Source of the DNA: Marivibrio sp040218065
GTDB taxonomy: Bacteria > Pseudomonadota > Alphaproteobacteria > UBA8366 > Aestuariispiraceae
Assembly: GCF_040218065.1 (NCBI RefSeq)
Contig: NZ_JAVJQE010000009.1
Location: forward strand, 62,001 to 126,000
Reading direction: 5' to 3'
Length of the DNA: 64,000 nucleotides
Positions within the stretch are counted from its first letter, which is position 1. The number at the start of each line of letters is the position of its first letter. Position numbers and translations under genes: made by a program. Below the pieces are notes generated by a model that had not been told where the DNA came from, did not search any database, and saw nothing but the letters and a program-made list of their open reading frames with translations. Shown piece by piece: positions 17,314-26,042 of the stretch.

Positions 17314-18645
17314 TCAACCCGATAGGCGGCCCAGGCGATCGCGGCCGAACCGGTTGCCCGGCCGCCGCTCCAGGCGTTCGGACACCAGCGCCCGGGCGAG
17401 CGTGCGGCGATCGTCGGCGAGCGCGGCGTCGATCAACAGCCGCTCGAACAGGTCGCGCTGGGCCCAGCTCCCGCCGATCAGGCGCACCCGGTCGCGCACC
17501 GGCGCCAGCAGGTCGACCGCGCGGCCGGGCCGCCCGGCGCGCACCGCCTCGGCCGCGCCGACCAGCGCGCGGCCGCACGCCTGCCACACCTGGGCGTAGG
17601 TATCGTCGGCGGTGCAGGCATGCGCCTCCTGCGCGTGCTTCAAGCGCTCAAGATCGTCGCCGCGCCCGTCGGCGGCCAGCGCCATCGCGAAATGCCCGGT
17701 CGCGAAGACGAGGGCGTGCTCCGCCGCGCGCTCCGCTGCAAGATCGGCGATCGGCGCCCACCGATCGCCGACCGCGACCCCTTCCTCCTCCAGGCGCCAT
17801 AGCAGCGAGGCGGCGTTGGAGACGTCGAGATAGTCGCCCGCGATCTCGGTCCAGACGTCCTGATCGTAAATCTCCAGCGCCTGGTCGAGCCGACCGAGCT
17901 CCAGCGCGAACAGCGCGCGGTGCCAGTGGGCGTGGTGTTTGAAATTGTGAACGCCGTCCCAGTCGCTCTTCAGGTGGTCGAGCCAGCCGAGGCCCTGACC
18001 CACGCGGCCCTGCATCTCCATGACGTGGGCGACCGCGTGGGCGGCCCAGACGTCGGTGCGGTCGATCTCGATCGCCTCGCGCCCCTTCAGCTCCGCCTCA
18101 TGATAGGCGCCGTCCTCCTCCAGCGCGAAGGCGTAGGAGCCCATCAGATAGCCGTAGCCCGGCGCGTCCTCGTCCCAGGCGTAGAGCGCGCGCGCAATCG
18201 CGCCGCGCATGCCCGCCGGATCGCCGAGATAGAAGCGGTTCAGCTGGGCGAGCTTGAGCGCCAGCAGATCGCGCGGATGATCGATCGTGAGCGCCTCCCA
18301 CGCACGACACGCCCCCTCCAGATCGCCCGCGACCCAGGCGGCGAGCGCATCCAGATGCCCGCGCTCGCGCGTCGTCCCGTCGCCGGCGGCCAGACGCTCG
18401 CGCAGTTGCTCGGCGCTCTTGGCGGCGGCCGCGTCCATCTTCTCGGTCGCGAACATCTTCAGGAACGCGCCCTTGGCCGCCAGCGCCATCGGCATCTCGG
18501 GATCGGCCTCGAAGACCGTCTTCATGCGATCGCCGATATCGGTGCGCATGCCGCAATAGGCCAGGATCGCGCCGTCCAGGCGCTCGACCGCCAGCGCGTT
18601 GGCCGCCGTCGTCTCCTGGCCCCATGCGTCGATCTCAATCGGCAT
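17314..18645 (-). CDS. Tetratricopeptide-repeat protein of the TTC38 family
   Basis: A 443-aa soluble protein made of degenerate TPR-like helical pairs, with the TTC38-family patterns W-A-A-H-A-V-A-H-V-M-E-M-Q-G-R and H-W-H-R-A-L-F-A-L-E. It carries no signal peptide. TTC38-type proteins are widespread but uncharacterised and probably act as scaffolds. The start overlaps the end of the preceding AhpD-like gene by 11 bp, indicating co-transcription. An enzymatic role seems unlikely. Confidence 0.88.
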   Translation of the reverse strand: MPIEIDAWGQETTAANALAVERLDGAILAYCGMRTDIGDRMKTVFEADPEMPMALAAKGAFLKMFATEKMDAAAAKSAEQLRERLAAGDGTTRERGHLDALAAWVAGDLEGACRAWEALTIDHPRDLLALKLAQLNRFYLGDPAGMRGAIARALYAWDEDAPGYGYLMGSYAFALEEDGAYHEAELKGREAIEIDRTDVWAAHAVAHVMEMQGRVGQGLGWLDHLKSDWDGVHNFKHHAHWHRALFALELGRLDQALEIYDQDVWTEIAGDYLDVSNAASLLWRLEEEGVAVGDRWAPIADLAAERAAEHALVFATGHFAMALAADGRGDDLERLKHAQEAHACTADDTYAQVWQACGRALVGAAEAVRAGRPGRAVDLLAPVRDRVRLIGGSWAQRDLFERLLIDAALADDRRTLARALVSERLERRPGNRFGRDRLGRLSG

Positions 18646-19225
18646 CGGGCGGCTCCCGGTCCATCGCGTGATACTCCCGGTTCGGCTGCATCTCGAGCGC
18701 GTGGGCCATGCGGTTCGTGTAGTTGAAGAAGCTTGCGGTCTCGGCGACGTCCCACAGCGCGGCGTCGTCGAAGCCCGCCTCGCGCAGCCGCGCGCGATCC
18801 GCCTCGGAAAGCGCCATCGGGTCGGCGGTCAGCGTCCAGGCGTAGTCCAGCATCGCGCGATGGCGCGCGGAGAGATCCGCCATGCGGTAGTTCATCACCA
18901 GCATCTCGCCCAGGATCGGATCGCCGGAGAGCCGCCGCACCGCCTGGCCATGTGCGACCAGGCAGTAGGTGCAGCGATTGTAGGCGGAGACGACGACCGC
19001 GATCATCTCGCGCTCAAGCTTGGAGAGCGGCCCCTCGGACAGCATGATCTCGTTGTAGCTGTCGATGAAGCGGCGCAGCCGCTCCGGGCGAAAGGAATAG
19101 GCCTTCAGCACATTGGGGACGAGGCCCAGCTTCTCGCGGCAGATCGCGAAATACTTCTGCAGCTCGGGGTCTAGCTCGCCCTCCTCCGGGATCGGCAGGG
19201 CGCTGATCGGCGGCTGATTCGCCAT
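18635..19225 (-). CDS. Peroxidase-related enzyme, AhpD/carboxymuconolactone decarboxylase family
   Basis: A 196-aa protein with the AhpD-type core: E-R-E-M-I-A-V-V-V-S-A-Y-N-R-C-T-Y-C-L-V-A-H-G, giving the redox CxxC and the downstream His. Members reduce peroxides or act as thiol peroxidase-like enzymes in the cytosol. The C-terminal segment F-N-Y-T-N-R-M-A-H-A-L-E is typical of the uncharacterised peroxidase-related subgroup. It overlaps the TPR gene by 11 bp and follows the GNAT gene by about 16 bp on the same strand, so it lies late in the fabI-aroC-GNAT run. Confidence 0.93.
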   Translation of the reverse strand: MANQPPISALPIPEEGELDPELQKYFAICREKLGLVPNVLKAYSFRPERLRRFIDSYNEIMLSEGPLSKLEREMIAVVVSAYNRCTYCLVAHGQAVRRLSGDPILGEMLVMNYRMADLSARHRAMLDYAWTLTADPMALSEADRARLREAGFDDAALWDVAETASFFNYTNRMAHALEMQPNREYHAMDREPPDAD

Positions 19226-19241
19226 GACGTTTCTCTCCGAC

Positions 19242-20129
19242 TTACAGACAGGCCTGGCATGAGATCGCCGCGTAGTCGCGCCATCCCGCCTCGCCCGGAT
19301 AGGCCGCTCCGTCGCGCGCCAGGATCGGCGGCGCGTCGACCTGGATGAAGCCTAACGCCTCAAGCCGCTTGGACAAGCCGTCGCGATGATCGGGCAGGTC
19401 GATGCGCAAGCGCCCCCGCCAGTCGCGCGCCAGACGCGCCGCCAGCGCCGCCGCCACCGCATCGTCTGCGGCCGCGATCGGCCCCAAGATGCGCAGATCC
19501 CCCTGGTCGACGCCCAGGCCGTAGCCGACGACGTTCCCCTCGGCGTCCACCGCGGCGGCGCGGGTCGCCGCCTGACTCAACCGCGCTTTCAAGAAGGCGT
19601 CGCGGGGCGCGCCGAAGGCCGTGCGGTCCAGGCGCAGGACGGGCGCCAGATGGGCGATCGCGATCTGATCGCGGATCTCCGCCGCCGCGTCGGCCTCTTC
19701 CGCCAAGCCGCCCTGGTGCATGAATTTGCGCAAGCCGCCGACATGGCGGAAGCCGAGCCGCTCGTAGAGGCCCAGACCTTCGCGCGTGGCCGCCAGATAG
19801 ACCGCCGTATCGTCCGGCTTGCCCTGCAGACAGCGCGCGACGACTGCGCGGCCCAGGCCCCGGCGCTGACGGTCCGGCGCGACCATCGCCATGCCGATGA
19901 CGGCCGTGTGCGGGCCGTATGGGAAGACCGCGGCGCAGGCGTCGATCGGCGCGCCCGGCTCGTCGCCGCCGTCGCGGCGCAGGCCGTAGATCAAGCCGCA
20001 TTTCAGAAAGCTCGCCCAATCATCCTGGGTGTGATCCCAGGCGAGCGTCCGACTGAGCGCGTGAAGCTGGGCCAAATCCCCCCAGCCGAGGCGCGTCGGC
20101 CGCGCCGGCTCGCCGGGCTCCGCGCTCAT
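19242..20129 (-). CDS. GNAT family N-acetyltransferase (two GNAT-like halves)
   Basis: A 295-aa protein. The N-terminal half carries a GNAT acetyl-CoA site (M-A-M-V-A-P-D-R-Q-R-R-G-L-G-R-A-V-V, about residues 78-97, then Y-E-R-L-G-F-R). The C-terminal half resembles a second, degenerate GNAT domain, as in YitI-like bacterial acetyltransferases. The acceptor is unknown. The ATG at 20129 overlaps the aroC stop (ATGA), so translation is coupled to aroC. Confidence 0.87.
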   Translation of the reverse strand: MSAEPGEPARPTRLGWGDLAQLHALSRTLAWDHTQDDWASFLKCGLIYGLRRDGGDEPGAPIDACAAVFPYGPHTAVIGMAMVAPDRQRRGLGRAVVARCLQGKPDDTAVYLAATREGLGLYERLGFRHVGGLRKFMHQGGLAEEADAAAEIRDQIAIAHLAPVLRLDRTAFGAPRDAFLKARLSQAATRAAAVDAEGNVVGYGLGVDQGDLRILGPIAAADDAVAAALAARLARDWRGRLRIDLPDHRDGLSKRLEALGFIQVDAPPILARDGAAYPGEAGWRDYAAISCQACL

Positions 20130-21244
20130 GACCTCAGCGGCGCCGCCGCGGGCAGCGGCGGGCCGCATTGCGCGCGGTGGCGCAGGAGATGATCGGCGAG
20201 AACGAGGGCCATCATCGCCTCGCCCACCGGCACGGCGCGGATGCCGACGCACGGATCATGGCGGCCCTTGGTGACGATCTCGGTCTCCTCGCCGTCGCGG
20301 GTGACCGTATCGCGCGGCTGCAGGATGGAACTGGTCGGCTTCACCGCGAAGCGCGCGACCACCGGCTGACCGGTTGAGATGCCGCCCAGCACGCCGCCCG
20401 CCTTGTTGGAGCGAAAGATCGGCCGGCCGTCATTCCCCATTCGGATCTCGTCGGCGTTCTCCTCGCCGCTGAGGGCCGCGGCCTCGAAGCCGGCGCCGAC
20501 CTCGACGCCCTTCACCGCGTTGATCGACATCATCGCGGCCGCCAAATCGGCGTCCAGCTTGCCGTAGATCGGCGCGCCGAGGCCGACCGGGACGCCCTCC
20601 GCGACAACCTCGATCACCGCGCCGCAAGAGGAGCCGGCCTTGCGCACGCCGTCGAGATAATCGGCCCAGCGCCGGGCCGCCTCGGCGTCGGGACAGAAGA
20701 ACGGATTTTCGTCCACCTGATCCCAGTTCCAACGGTCGCGGTCGATCCCGTGCGGCCCCATCTGGACCAGCGCCGCGCGGATCTGCACCCCGCCTTCGAC
20801 CTGGCTCTCCAGCACCTTGCGCGCGACCGCGCCGGCGGCGACGCGCATAGCGGTCTCGCGCGCGCTGGACCGCCCGCCGCCGCGATAGTCGCGGATCCCG
20901 TACTTCATGTCGTAGGTGTAGTCGGCGTGGCCGGGGCGAAACTTCGGCGCGATGTCCGAATAGTCCTTGGAGCGCTGGTCGACGTTGCGGATCACCAGAC
21001 TGATCGGCGTGCCGGTGGTGAGGCCGTCGAAGACGCCGGACTGGATCTCGACCTCGTCCGGCTCGCGGCGTTGGGTCGTGTATTTCGACTGACCGGGCTT
21101 GCGGCGGTCGAGATATTTCTGGATGTCGGCTGCGGCGAGCGGAATGCGCGGCGGGCAGCCGTCGACGACGCAGCCGATGGCCGGCCCGTGGCTTTCCCCC
21201 CAGGTGGTGAAGCGAAACAGCGCGCCGAAGGCGTTGGAGGACAT
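20126..21244 (-). CDS. aroC: Chorismate synthase
   Basis: A 372-aa enzyme converting EPSP to chorismate, the last shikimate step, using reduced FMN. Signatures are G-E-S-H-G-P-A-I-G-C near residue 16, R-D-Y-R-G-G-G-R-S-S-A-R-E-T in the middle, and G-G-I-S-T-G-Q-P and K-P-T-S-S-I late. The ATG at 21244 matches family N-termini. It lies 11 bp downstream of fabI and overlaps the GNAT gene, so all three probably form one operon. Confidence 0.97.
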   Translation of the reverse strand: MSSNAFGALFRFTTWGESHGPAIGCVVDGCPPRIPLAAADIQKYLDRRKPGQSKYTTQRREPDEVEIQSGVFDGLTTGTPISLVIRNVDQRSKDYSDIAPKFRPGHADYTYDMKYGIRDYRGGGRSSARETAMRVAAGAVARKVLESQVEGGVQIRAALVQMGPHGIDRDRWNWDQVDENPFFCPDAEAARRWADYLDGVRKAGSSCGAVIEVVAEGVPVGLGAPIYGKLDADLAAAMMSINAVKGVEVGAGFEAAALSGEENADEIRMGNDGRPIFRSNKAGGVLGGISTGQPVVARFAVKPTSSILQPRDTVTRDGEETEIVTKGRHDPCVGIRAVPVGEAMMALVLADHLLRHRAQCGPPLPAAAPLRS

Positions 21245-21255
21245 GAGGTCGTCCC

Positions 21256-22113
21256 TCAGCCCCGCCGCAGACCCTGCAGCAGCTCCGAGATCTGATCGGC
21301 GGCGTCCTCGCGGACCATGCCGACAGTGTGATAGCCGCAATCGACGTGATGCACTTCACCGGTCGCGCCGGTCGAGAGATCGGAGAGGAAATAGAGGCCG
21401 GCGCCGCCGACCTCGTCGATCGTCACGTTCCGGCGCATCGGCGAATTCAGCTCGTTCCACTTCAGGATATAGCGGAAATCGCCGATGCCGCTCGCCGCCA
21501 GGGTTTTGATCGGGCCGGCGGAAATCGCGTTCACCCGCACGTTGCGCTTGCCCATGTCGACGGCGAGATAACGCACGCTCGCCTCCAGCGCGGCTTTGGC
21601 GACGCCCATGACATTGTAGTGGGGCATCACCCGCTCCGCCCCGAAATAAGTCAGCGTCAGCACCGAGCCGCCGCTTGTCATCAGCGGCATGGCGCGCTGA
21701 CACAGCGCAGTGAAGCTGTAGCAGGAGATGTCCATCGTGCGCAGGAAGTTGGCGCGCGTGGTCGCCAGATACTCGCCCTTCAGCTCATCCTTGTCGGAAT
21801 AGGCGATGGCGTGGACCAGAAAGTCGATCTCGCCCCACTCCGCCTCGATCGTCTTGAAGACGGCCTCGACGCTCTCCTCGTCGGTGACGTCGCAGGGCAG
21901 CACCATGTTGGGCGAGCACCCCAGACTTTCGGCCAGCGGGACCACCCGCTTCTTCAGCGCGTCGCCTTGATAGGTGAAGGCGATCTCCGCGCCCTGGGCC
22001 GCGATCGCCTTCGCGATGCCCCAGGCGATCGATTTGTCGTTGGCGACTCCGAGGATGACCCCCTTCTTCCCCTTCATCAGCGCGCCCGACTGAATGGGCC
22101 CGGAACCGTCCAT
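21256..22113 (-). CDS. fabI: Enoyl-[acyl-carrier-protein] reductase (NADH), FabI type
   Basis: A 285-aa SDR-fold reductase that completes each fatty-acid elongation cycle. Features are the FabI nucleotide site G-V-A-N-D-K-S-I-A-W-G-I, the Y-F-G-A-E-R-V-M-P-H-Y-N-V-M-G-V-A-K-A active-site segment with the Tyr-x6-Lys spacing special to FabI, and A-I-S-A-G-P-I-K-T-L-A-A-S-G. The ATG at 22113 has a GAGGAG ribosome site. Leading an operon with aroC and a GNAT is a common alphaproteobacterial arrangement. Confidence 0.97.
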   Translation of the reverse strand: MDGSGPIQSGALMKGKKGVILGVANDKSIAWGIAKAIAAQGAEIAFTYQGDALKKRVVPLAESLGCSPNMVLPCDVTDEESVEAVFKTIEAEWGEIDFLVHAIAYSDKDELKGEYLATTRANFLRTMDISCYSFTALCQRAMPLMTSGGSVLTLTYFGAERVMPHYNVMGVAKAALEASVRYLAVDMGKRNVRVNAISAGPIKTLAASGIGDFRYILKWNELNSPMRRNVTIDEVGGAGLYFLSDLSTGATGEVHHVDCGYHTVGMVREDAADQISELLQGLRRG

Positions 22114-22265
22114 GCCGAAACTCTCCTCGAAATCCCTGTGGTCGGCGCGCGCGACGGCGAAGCCGCGCGCATCCTACACCATGCCCCCGGCCGGTCAAAG
22201 CCGGCCCCGCGACCCGGCGCGCCGGCCCCGGCCGCGCGCTTGTTCCTTGAAAACCCCGTAAAGGC

Positions 22266-22271
22266 TATACT
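22266..22271 (+). promoter_or_regulatory. Candidate -10 element for the YihY/BrkB gene
   Basis: TATACT lies 22 bp before the ATG at 22294, in a locally AT-rich patch within GC-rich DNA. A weak -35 (TTCCTT) sits 17 bp upstream. A sigma-70-like promoter with a short leader is plausible but unproven. Confidence 0.35.
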
Positions 22272-22293
22272 TATGGAACGCAGGGGATAGTGC

Positions 22294-23730
22294 ATGACGG
22301 ACCGGCCTGTAAAGCGCGCTGACGCGACCGGCGGCCCGCCCGACGACGGGGGCGCGCCGGCGCCCGCTCGCGCCCCCAATCCGATCGGCCATTTCGCCAA
22401 ATTCCTGCTCTATGCGGGGGAGCGATTCGCCCGCGACGGCTGCCCGCAGCGCGCGGCCGGCCTGACTTTCTCGTTTCTGCTGGCGATGGTGCCGCTGCTG
22501 GCGGTCAGCTTCGCGATCTTCGCCGCCTTTCCGGCCTACGACGATCTGCAGGCGAAGGTGCAAGACTACATCTTCGAGAATTTCGTACCGCAGGTCGGCG
22601 CGGAGGTGCAGAACTACATCACCGACTTCACCGCCCAGACGGGCAAGTTGAGCGCCGTCGGCGTGGTCTTCCTGGCGGTGACCGCCGTTCTGCTGCTGAT
22701 GAACGTGAACGGGGCGCTGAACCATATCTGGCGGGCGCGCCAGACGCGCGGACTGGTCATGCGCCTCCTCGTCTTCTGGTCGGTGCTGACGCTGACGCCG
22801 CTGCTGTTCGGCGCGTCGATCTCCTTGTCCAGCGTGCTGTTCGCCGCCGCCAAGTCCACCGGCGTGGAGACGCTGACGGGCGGCCTCACCCGCTTCGCCT
22901 TCGCGCTGCCCTTTCTGTTCCAGGCGGCGGGCTTCACCATCCTGTTCCTGGTGATGCCGAACGCCCCGGTGCGCCGGCGCGATGCGGTGATGGGCGGATT
23001 GATCGCCTCTGTGCTGTTGGAGGCGCTGAAGCGCGGCTTCGGCCTCTACATCACCTATTTCCCGACCTACGAGACGATCTACGGCGTCATGGCGACGGTG
23101 CCGATCTTCTTGCTCTGGGTCTATCTCAGTTGGATGGTGGTGCTGTTCGGCGCGGAGTTCGCGGCCAGCCTGCCCGAATGGCGCGCCGGCGCCCGACGCA
23201 TCGGACGCGAGGGGCTCTCCCCCGTCCAGAAGCTCTCCTCCGCGCTCGCCGTGCTGCACGCACTCTCGCGCGGCGCGCGGGCCGGCGAGACGCTCTCCGA
23301 ACGCCGCCTGACGCAGTCGAGCCATGTCGGGCCGGAGGCGTTGGGCTGGGCGCTGCGCCGGCTGGAGAAGAGGAAATACGTCACCCGCACGGCGCGCGGC
23401 GGCTGGTGCCTGAGCCGGGATCTCGAGACGGTGCGGCTGGTCGACCTGTACCGCGACCTCGGCCTCGATCTGGGGCCGCGCATCCCGCCGGTGCATCTGC
23501 GCACCGCCTGGGGTCGGCGCTTCGCCCAGGCCGTCGACCGGCTTGAGACGGCCGAGGAAGAAACCATGGAGACGCGCCTCAAGGATCTTCTCGCGCCCCC
23601 CGACGTCGGCGACGACCCCGCCCTCGCCCCCGATGCGGAGGGCGAAAACGCCGACGAAACCCCGCGCCGCAGCTTCAACGCCCGCGTGCTGGCCCTGATC
23701 GGGCTTGGGACCGTCGGTCAGGCGGGGTGA
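22294..23730 (+). CDS. YihY/virulence-factor BrkB family membrane protein
   Basis: A 478-aa protein with about six membrane helices in residues 50-290 and the family signature C-P-Q-R-A-A-G-L-T-F-S-F-L-L-A-M-V-P near residue 50. Other typical parts are the Y-F-x-T-Y-E-x-I-Y-G segment and the L-W-V-Y-L-S-W-M-V-V-L-F-G-A-E helix. The C-terminal ~170 residues are cytoplasmic, with a winged-helix-like region. The family was once called ribonuclease BN, but that assignment was withdrawn. True function is unclear, perhaps transport or envelope maintenance. Confidence 0.92.
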   Translation: MTDRPVKRADATGGPPDDGGAPAPARAPNPIGHFAKFLLYAGERFARDGCPQRAAGLTFSFLLAMVPLLAVSFAIFAAFPAYDDLQAKVQDYIFENFVPQVGAEVQNYITDFTAQTGKLSAVGVVFLAVTAVLLLMNVNGALNHIWRARQTRGLVMRLLVFWSVLTLTPLLFGASISLSSVLFAAAKSTGVETLTGGLTRFAFALPFLFQAAGFTILFLVMPNAPVRRRDAVMGGLIASVLLEALKRGFGLYITYFPTYETIYGVMATVPIFLLWVYLSWMVVLFGAEFAASLPEWRAGARRIGREGLSPVQKLSSALAVLHALSRGARAGETLSERRLTQSSHVGPEALGWALRRLEKRKYVTRTARGGWCLSRDLETVRLVDLYRDLGLDLGPRIPPVHLRTAWGRRFAQAVDRLETAEEETMETRLKDLLAPPDVGDDPALAPDAEGENADETPRRSFNARVLALIGLGTVGQAG

Positions 23731-23766
23731 GGCCGGCCGCGCAGGCCGCTCAAGGCCGAATTGGAG

Positions 23767-23801
23767 AAAAAACCGCGCGCCTTCGTTGGAAGGGCGCGCG
23801 G
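23767..23801 (-). terminator. Factor-independent terminator for the HicA-like gene
   Basis: The arms CCGCGCGCC and GGCGCGCGG (23773-23801) form a strong hairpin. Read on the minus strand it is followed by six T residues (23772-23767). It is placed about 54 bp beyond the stop of the minus-strand gene ending at 23855, and separates it from the convergent YihY gene. Confidence 0.75.
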
Positions 23802-23854
23802 GTGGGGGTGCGGGTAACAGGGTCTGTAGGGATAAAGGATCAGGCGCTCGCGCC

Positions 23855-24121
23855 TCAGAGCGGGTAGTCGCGCTCCGGGTCGACGCCCGCTTCGGTTAGG
23901 AAGTGGCGAAGCTCCACCACCTCGTCGCGCGGGATGCTGTGCTTGGGGTGCTTGAAGGCGTGCTTCTTGCCGTTGAGGGAGACGGAGATCTTCGAGCCGC
24001 TGCGCTCTTCGATCTCGGCCCCCAGCTCGCGCAGAACGCTCTCGACCTGCCCGAAATCGATGTTGTCGTTCATCGGGTGGGAGAACAGCGAATGCAGCAC
24101 TTTGCGGTGTTTGTGATTCAT
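23855..24121 (-). CDS. HicA-like small protein (no partner antitoxin visible)
   Basis: An 88-aa protein of the HicA-fold group: an N-terminal helix, a strand region S-G-S-K-I-S-V-S-L-N-G, then H-A-F-K-H-P and a final L-R-H-F-L-T-E-A-G helix. Classical HicA toxins are about 60 aa and use a His in G-S-H. Here the position reads G-S-K, so mRNA-cleaving activity is doubtful. There is no HicB-like gene on either side. It has its own terminator and probably its own promoter. It may be a housekeeping relative rather than a toxin. Confidence 0.8.
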   Translation of the reverse strand: MNHKHRKVLHSLFSHPMNDNIDFGQVESVLRELGAEIEERSGSKISVSLNGKKHAFKHPKHSIPRDEVVELRHFLTEAGVDPERDYPL

Positions 24122-24232
24122 CGAAACCCTCGATCCGTTTTGGCCTGAATGACCGACGTCCCGACGCTAGAGGGCGTCGGGGCCTCGGTCCTTGATCCGG
24201 ATCAAGCGGGCGCGGCCTTTTTCGCGTCGGCG

Positions 24233-25165
24233 TTACGGCTTGTCCAGGCCCGAGCGCTTGCGCACGTCGTAATCGAAGTCCTTCGACCAGTCCTTCACGA
24301 AGTCGACCAAGTCCTTGTCCGGCTTGTCGGGCAGCATGACCTTGAGGCGCACGAACTGATCGCCGGCCGCCGCCCCCTTGCGCGCGACGCCCTTGCCGCG
24401 CAGGCGCAGCGTGGAGCCGGTGTTGGAGCCGGTGGGCACCGTCACCGCCACCATCCCGTGGATCGTCGGCACCGTGATCTTGGCGCCCAGCACGGCCTCC
24501 GACAGCGTCACCGGCACGTCCAGGAAGACGTCGTCGCCGTCGCGTTCGAAGAACCGGTGCGGATCAACCTGCACCTCGACATAGGCGTCGCCGGCCTCGC
24601 CGCCGCCCATGCCGGGCATGCCCTGACCTTTGAGGCGCAGGGTCTGTCCGTCGGTCGCCCCGGCGGGGATGCCGACATCGATCGTCTTGCCGTCATAGAG
24701 GGTGACCCGTCGCTTGGCGCCGAGCGCGGCGTCGAGGAAGGAGACGCGGATGGAGTAATTGACGTCCTTGCCCTTCATGCGCACGGTCCGCGTGCGCTGA
24801 CGCCGTGCGCCGGCCCCGAACAGATCGGCGAAGATGTCCTCCGCCGCGCCGGCGCCGAACCCCTCGAAGCCCCCGCCCCCTTGCGGGCCGGCGCCGCGGC
24901 GGAAGCCGCCGAAACCGCCCGCCCCGCCGCCGAAGCCGCGGGGGCTGCCGTCGGCGTTGATCTCGCCGCGGTCGTACGCCGCCCGCTTCTCCTTGTCGCC
25001 GAGCAGGTGGTAGGCTTGGCTCACCTCCTTGAAGCGCTGCTCGACGATCGGATCGTCAGGGTTAAGATCCGGGTGCAGCTCCTTCGCAAGGCGGCGATAG
25101 GCGCTCTTGATCTCCTCGGGCGCGGCGTTCTTCTTCACGCCGAGGGTTTCATAGGGATCCTTCAT
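24233..25165 (-). CDS. DnaJ-like co-chaperone (J domain plus C-terminal domains, no zinc finger)
   Basis: A 310-aa protein with an N-terminal J domain (HPD motif near residue 31), then a Gly/Phe-rich linker (about residues 75-105) and two beta-sandwich substrate-binding domains. The CxxCxGxG zinc repeats of DnaJ are missing, so this is the CbpA/type II class. It stimulates Hsp70 ATPase and presents clients. A start at 25183 would add six residues; the chosen ATG has a nearer purine-rich ribosome site. Confidence 0.93.
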   Translation of the reverse strand: MKDPYETLGVKKNAAPEEIKSAYRRLAKELHPDLNPDDPIVEQRFKEVSQAYHLLGDKEKRAAYDRGEINADGSPRGFGGGAGGFGGFRRGAGPQGGGGFEGFGAGAAEDIFADLFGAGARRQRTRTVRMKGKDVNYSIRVSFLDAALGAKRRVTLYDGKTIDVGIPAGATDGQTLRLKGQGMPGMGGGEAGDAYVEVQVDPHRFFERDGDDVFLDVPVTLSEAVLGAKITVPTIHGMVAVTVPTGSNTGSTLRLRGKGVARKGAAAGDQFVRLKVMLPDKPDKDLVDFVKDWSKDFDYDVRKRSGLDKP

Positions 25166-25251
25166 CTCGGTTCCGACGCTCATGGGTGCTCAACCGTCCC
25201 GTTGAAATCGCACGACTGAAATCGCACGACGGGGGCCGCCCGACAACGGCT

Positions 25252-25749
25252 TTAGGAGTTGACGATCTCCCAGGAGCCGTCGGGCTGGCGGCAGGCGGTG
25301 CCGTAGGCTTCCTCGGTCTTGCCGCCGATGGTGACGGTCTGCTGGAACTCCCGGCAGTAGCGGCCGTCGTTGCGCTGATAGGTTTCGACAGGCGTCACGG
25401 TGCCCTGCGCGTTGTCGTTCGGGTTGCTCCAGCTGGAGGTCTGGTCGTCCGCCACATGCTCCAGCGTCGCCTGCGTGGTGCGGGCCATCTTCTGGCGGCT
25501 GACCTCGTCCATCGTGCGGCCGATTGAGGAGCCGACCAGCCCGCCGAGCACCGCGCCCGCGCCCGTCGCGATCAGCCGGCCGGAGCCGCCGCCGACCTGC
25601 GCGCCGAGCAGACCGCCGAGCACGGCGCCGCCGACGCCGCCGAGCGTCTCGTTGGTCCCGCGGTCCTGGGCGCAGCCGGCGAGCGCCAGCCCCGCCGCCA
25701 CCACGAGCACCGCCGCCTTGCCGAAAATCGTCTTCTGAGCCGTCATCAT
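25252..25749 (-). CDS. Glycine-zipper 2TM lipoprotein (17 kDa surface-antigen-like)
   Basis: A 165-aa lipoprotein with lipobox L-A-G-C near residue 26, followed by a glycine-zipper segment (G-G-V-G-G-A-V-L-G-G-L-L-G, residues about 37-75) that can span membranes. The C-terminal domain has paired Cys and a G-R-Y-C-R-E-F-Q-Q motif seen in rickettsial 17 kDa antigen-like proteins. It probably sits in the outer membrane and has a structural role. A GGAGAG ribosome site precedes the ATG pair. Confidence 0.88.
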   Translation of the reverse strand: MMTAQKTIFGKAAVLVVAAGLALAGCAQDRGTNETLGGVGGAVLGGLLGAQVGGGSGRLIATGAGAVLGGLVGSSIGRTMDEVSRQKMARTTQATLEHVADDQTSSWSNPNDNAQGTVTPVETYQRNDGRYCREFQQTVTIGGKTEEAYGTACRQPDGSWEIVNS

Positions 25750-26042
25750 CGCTCTCCTGAACCGTTGGTCGCCCGTCGGGCCGCGCGTCCGGCCCGAGGC
25801 GTCGCTGTCTCCCGCCCGCCCCTCCTCACTCGACGACGCGCGGGATATCGCAGCCTAGCGCAGCCAGCAAGAACCGCGCCAGCCGCCGAGCGATCGTCGA
25901 CGGCTAAGGCGCGGCCCGCCGGATTGGTCTTTGTCCGAGACCGCGTCAGGCTATATGTAAGCTCGCCAGGGAATATGGCGATTGAAAGGCCGGTTGAAAG
26001 ACCCGCAACCGGCCCGCACGCGCGAGGCGGAGAGAGCGTTTG

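Noticed and set aside
22195..23496. Minus-strand open frame of over 400 codons
   Set aside because: Antisense to the YihY/BrkB gene; Gln/His/Arg-rich, as expected from complement of GC-rich coding DNA.
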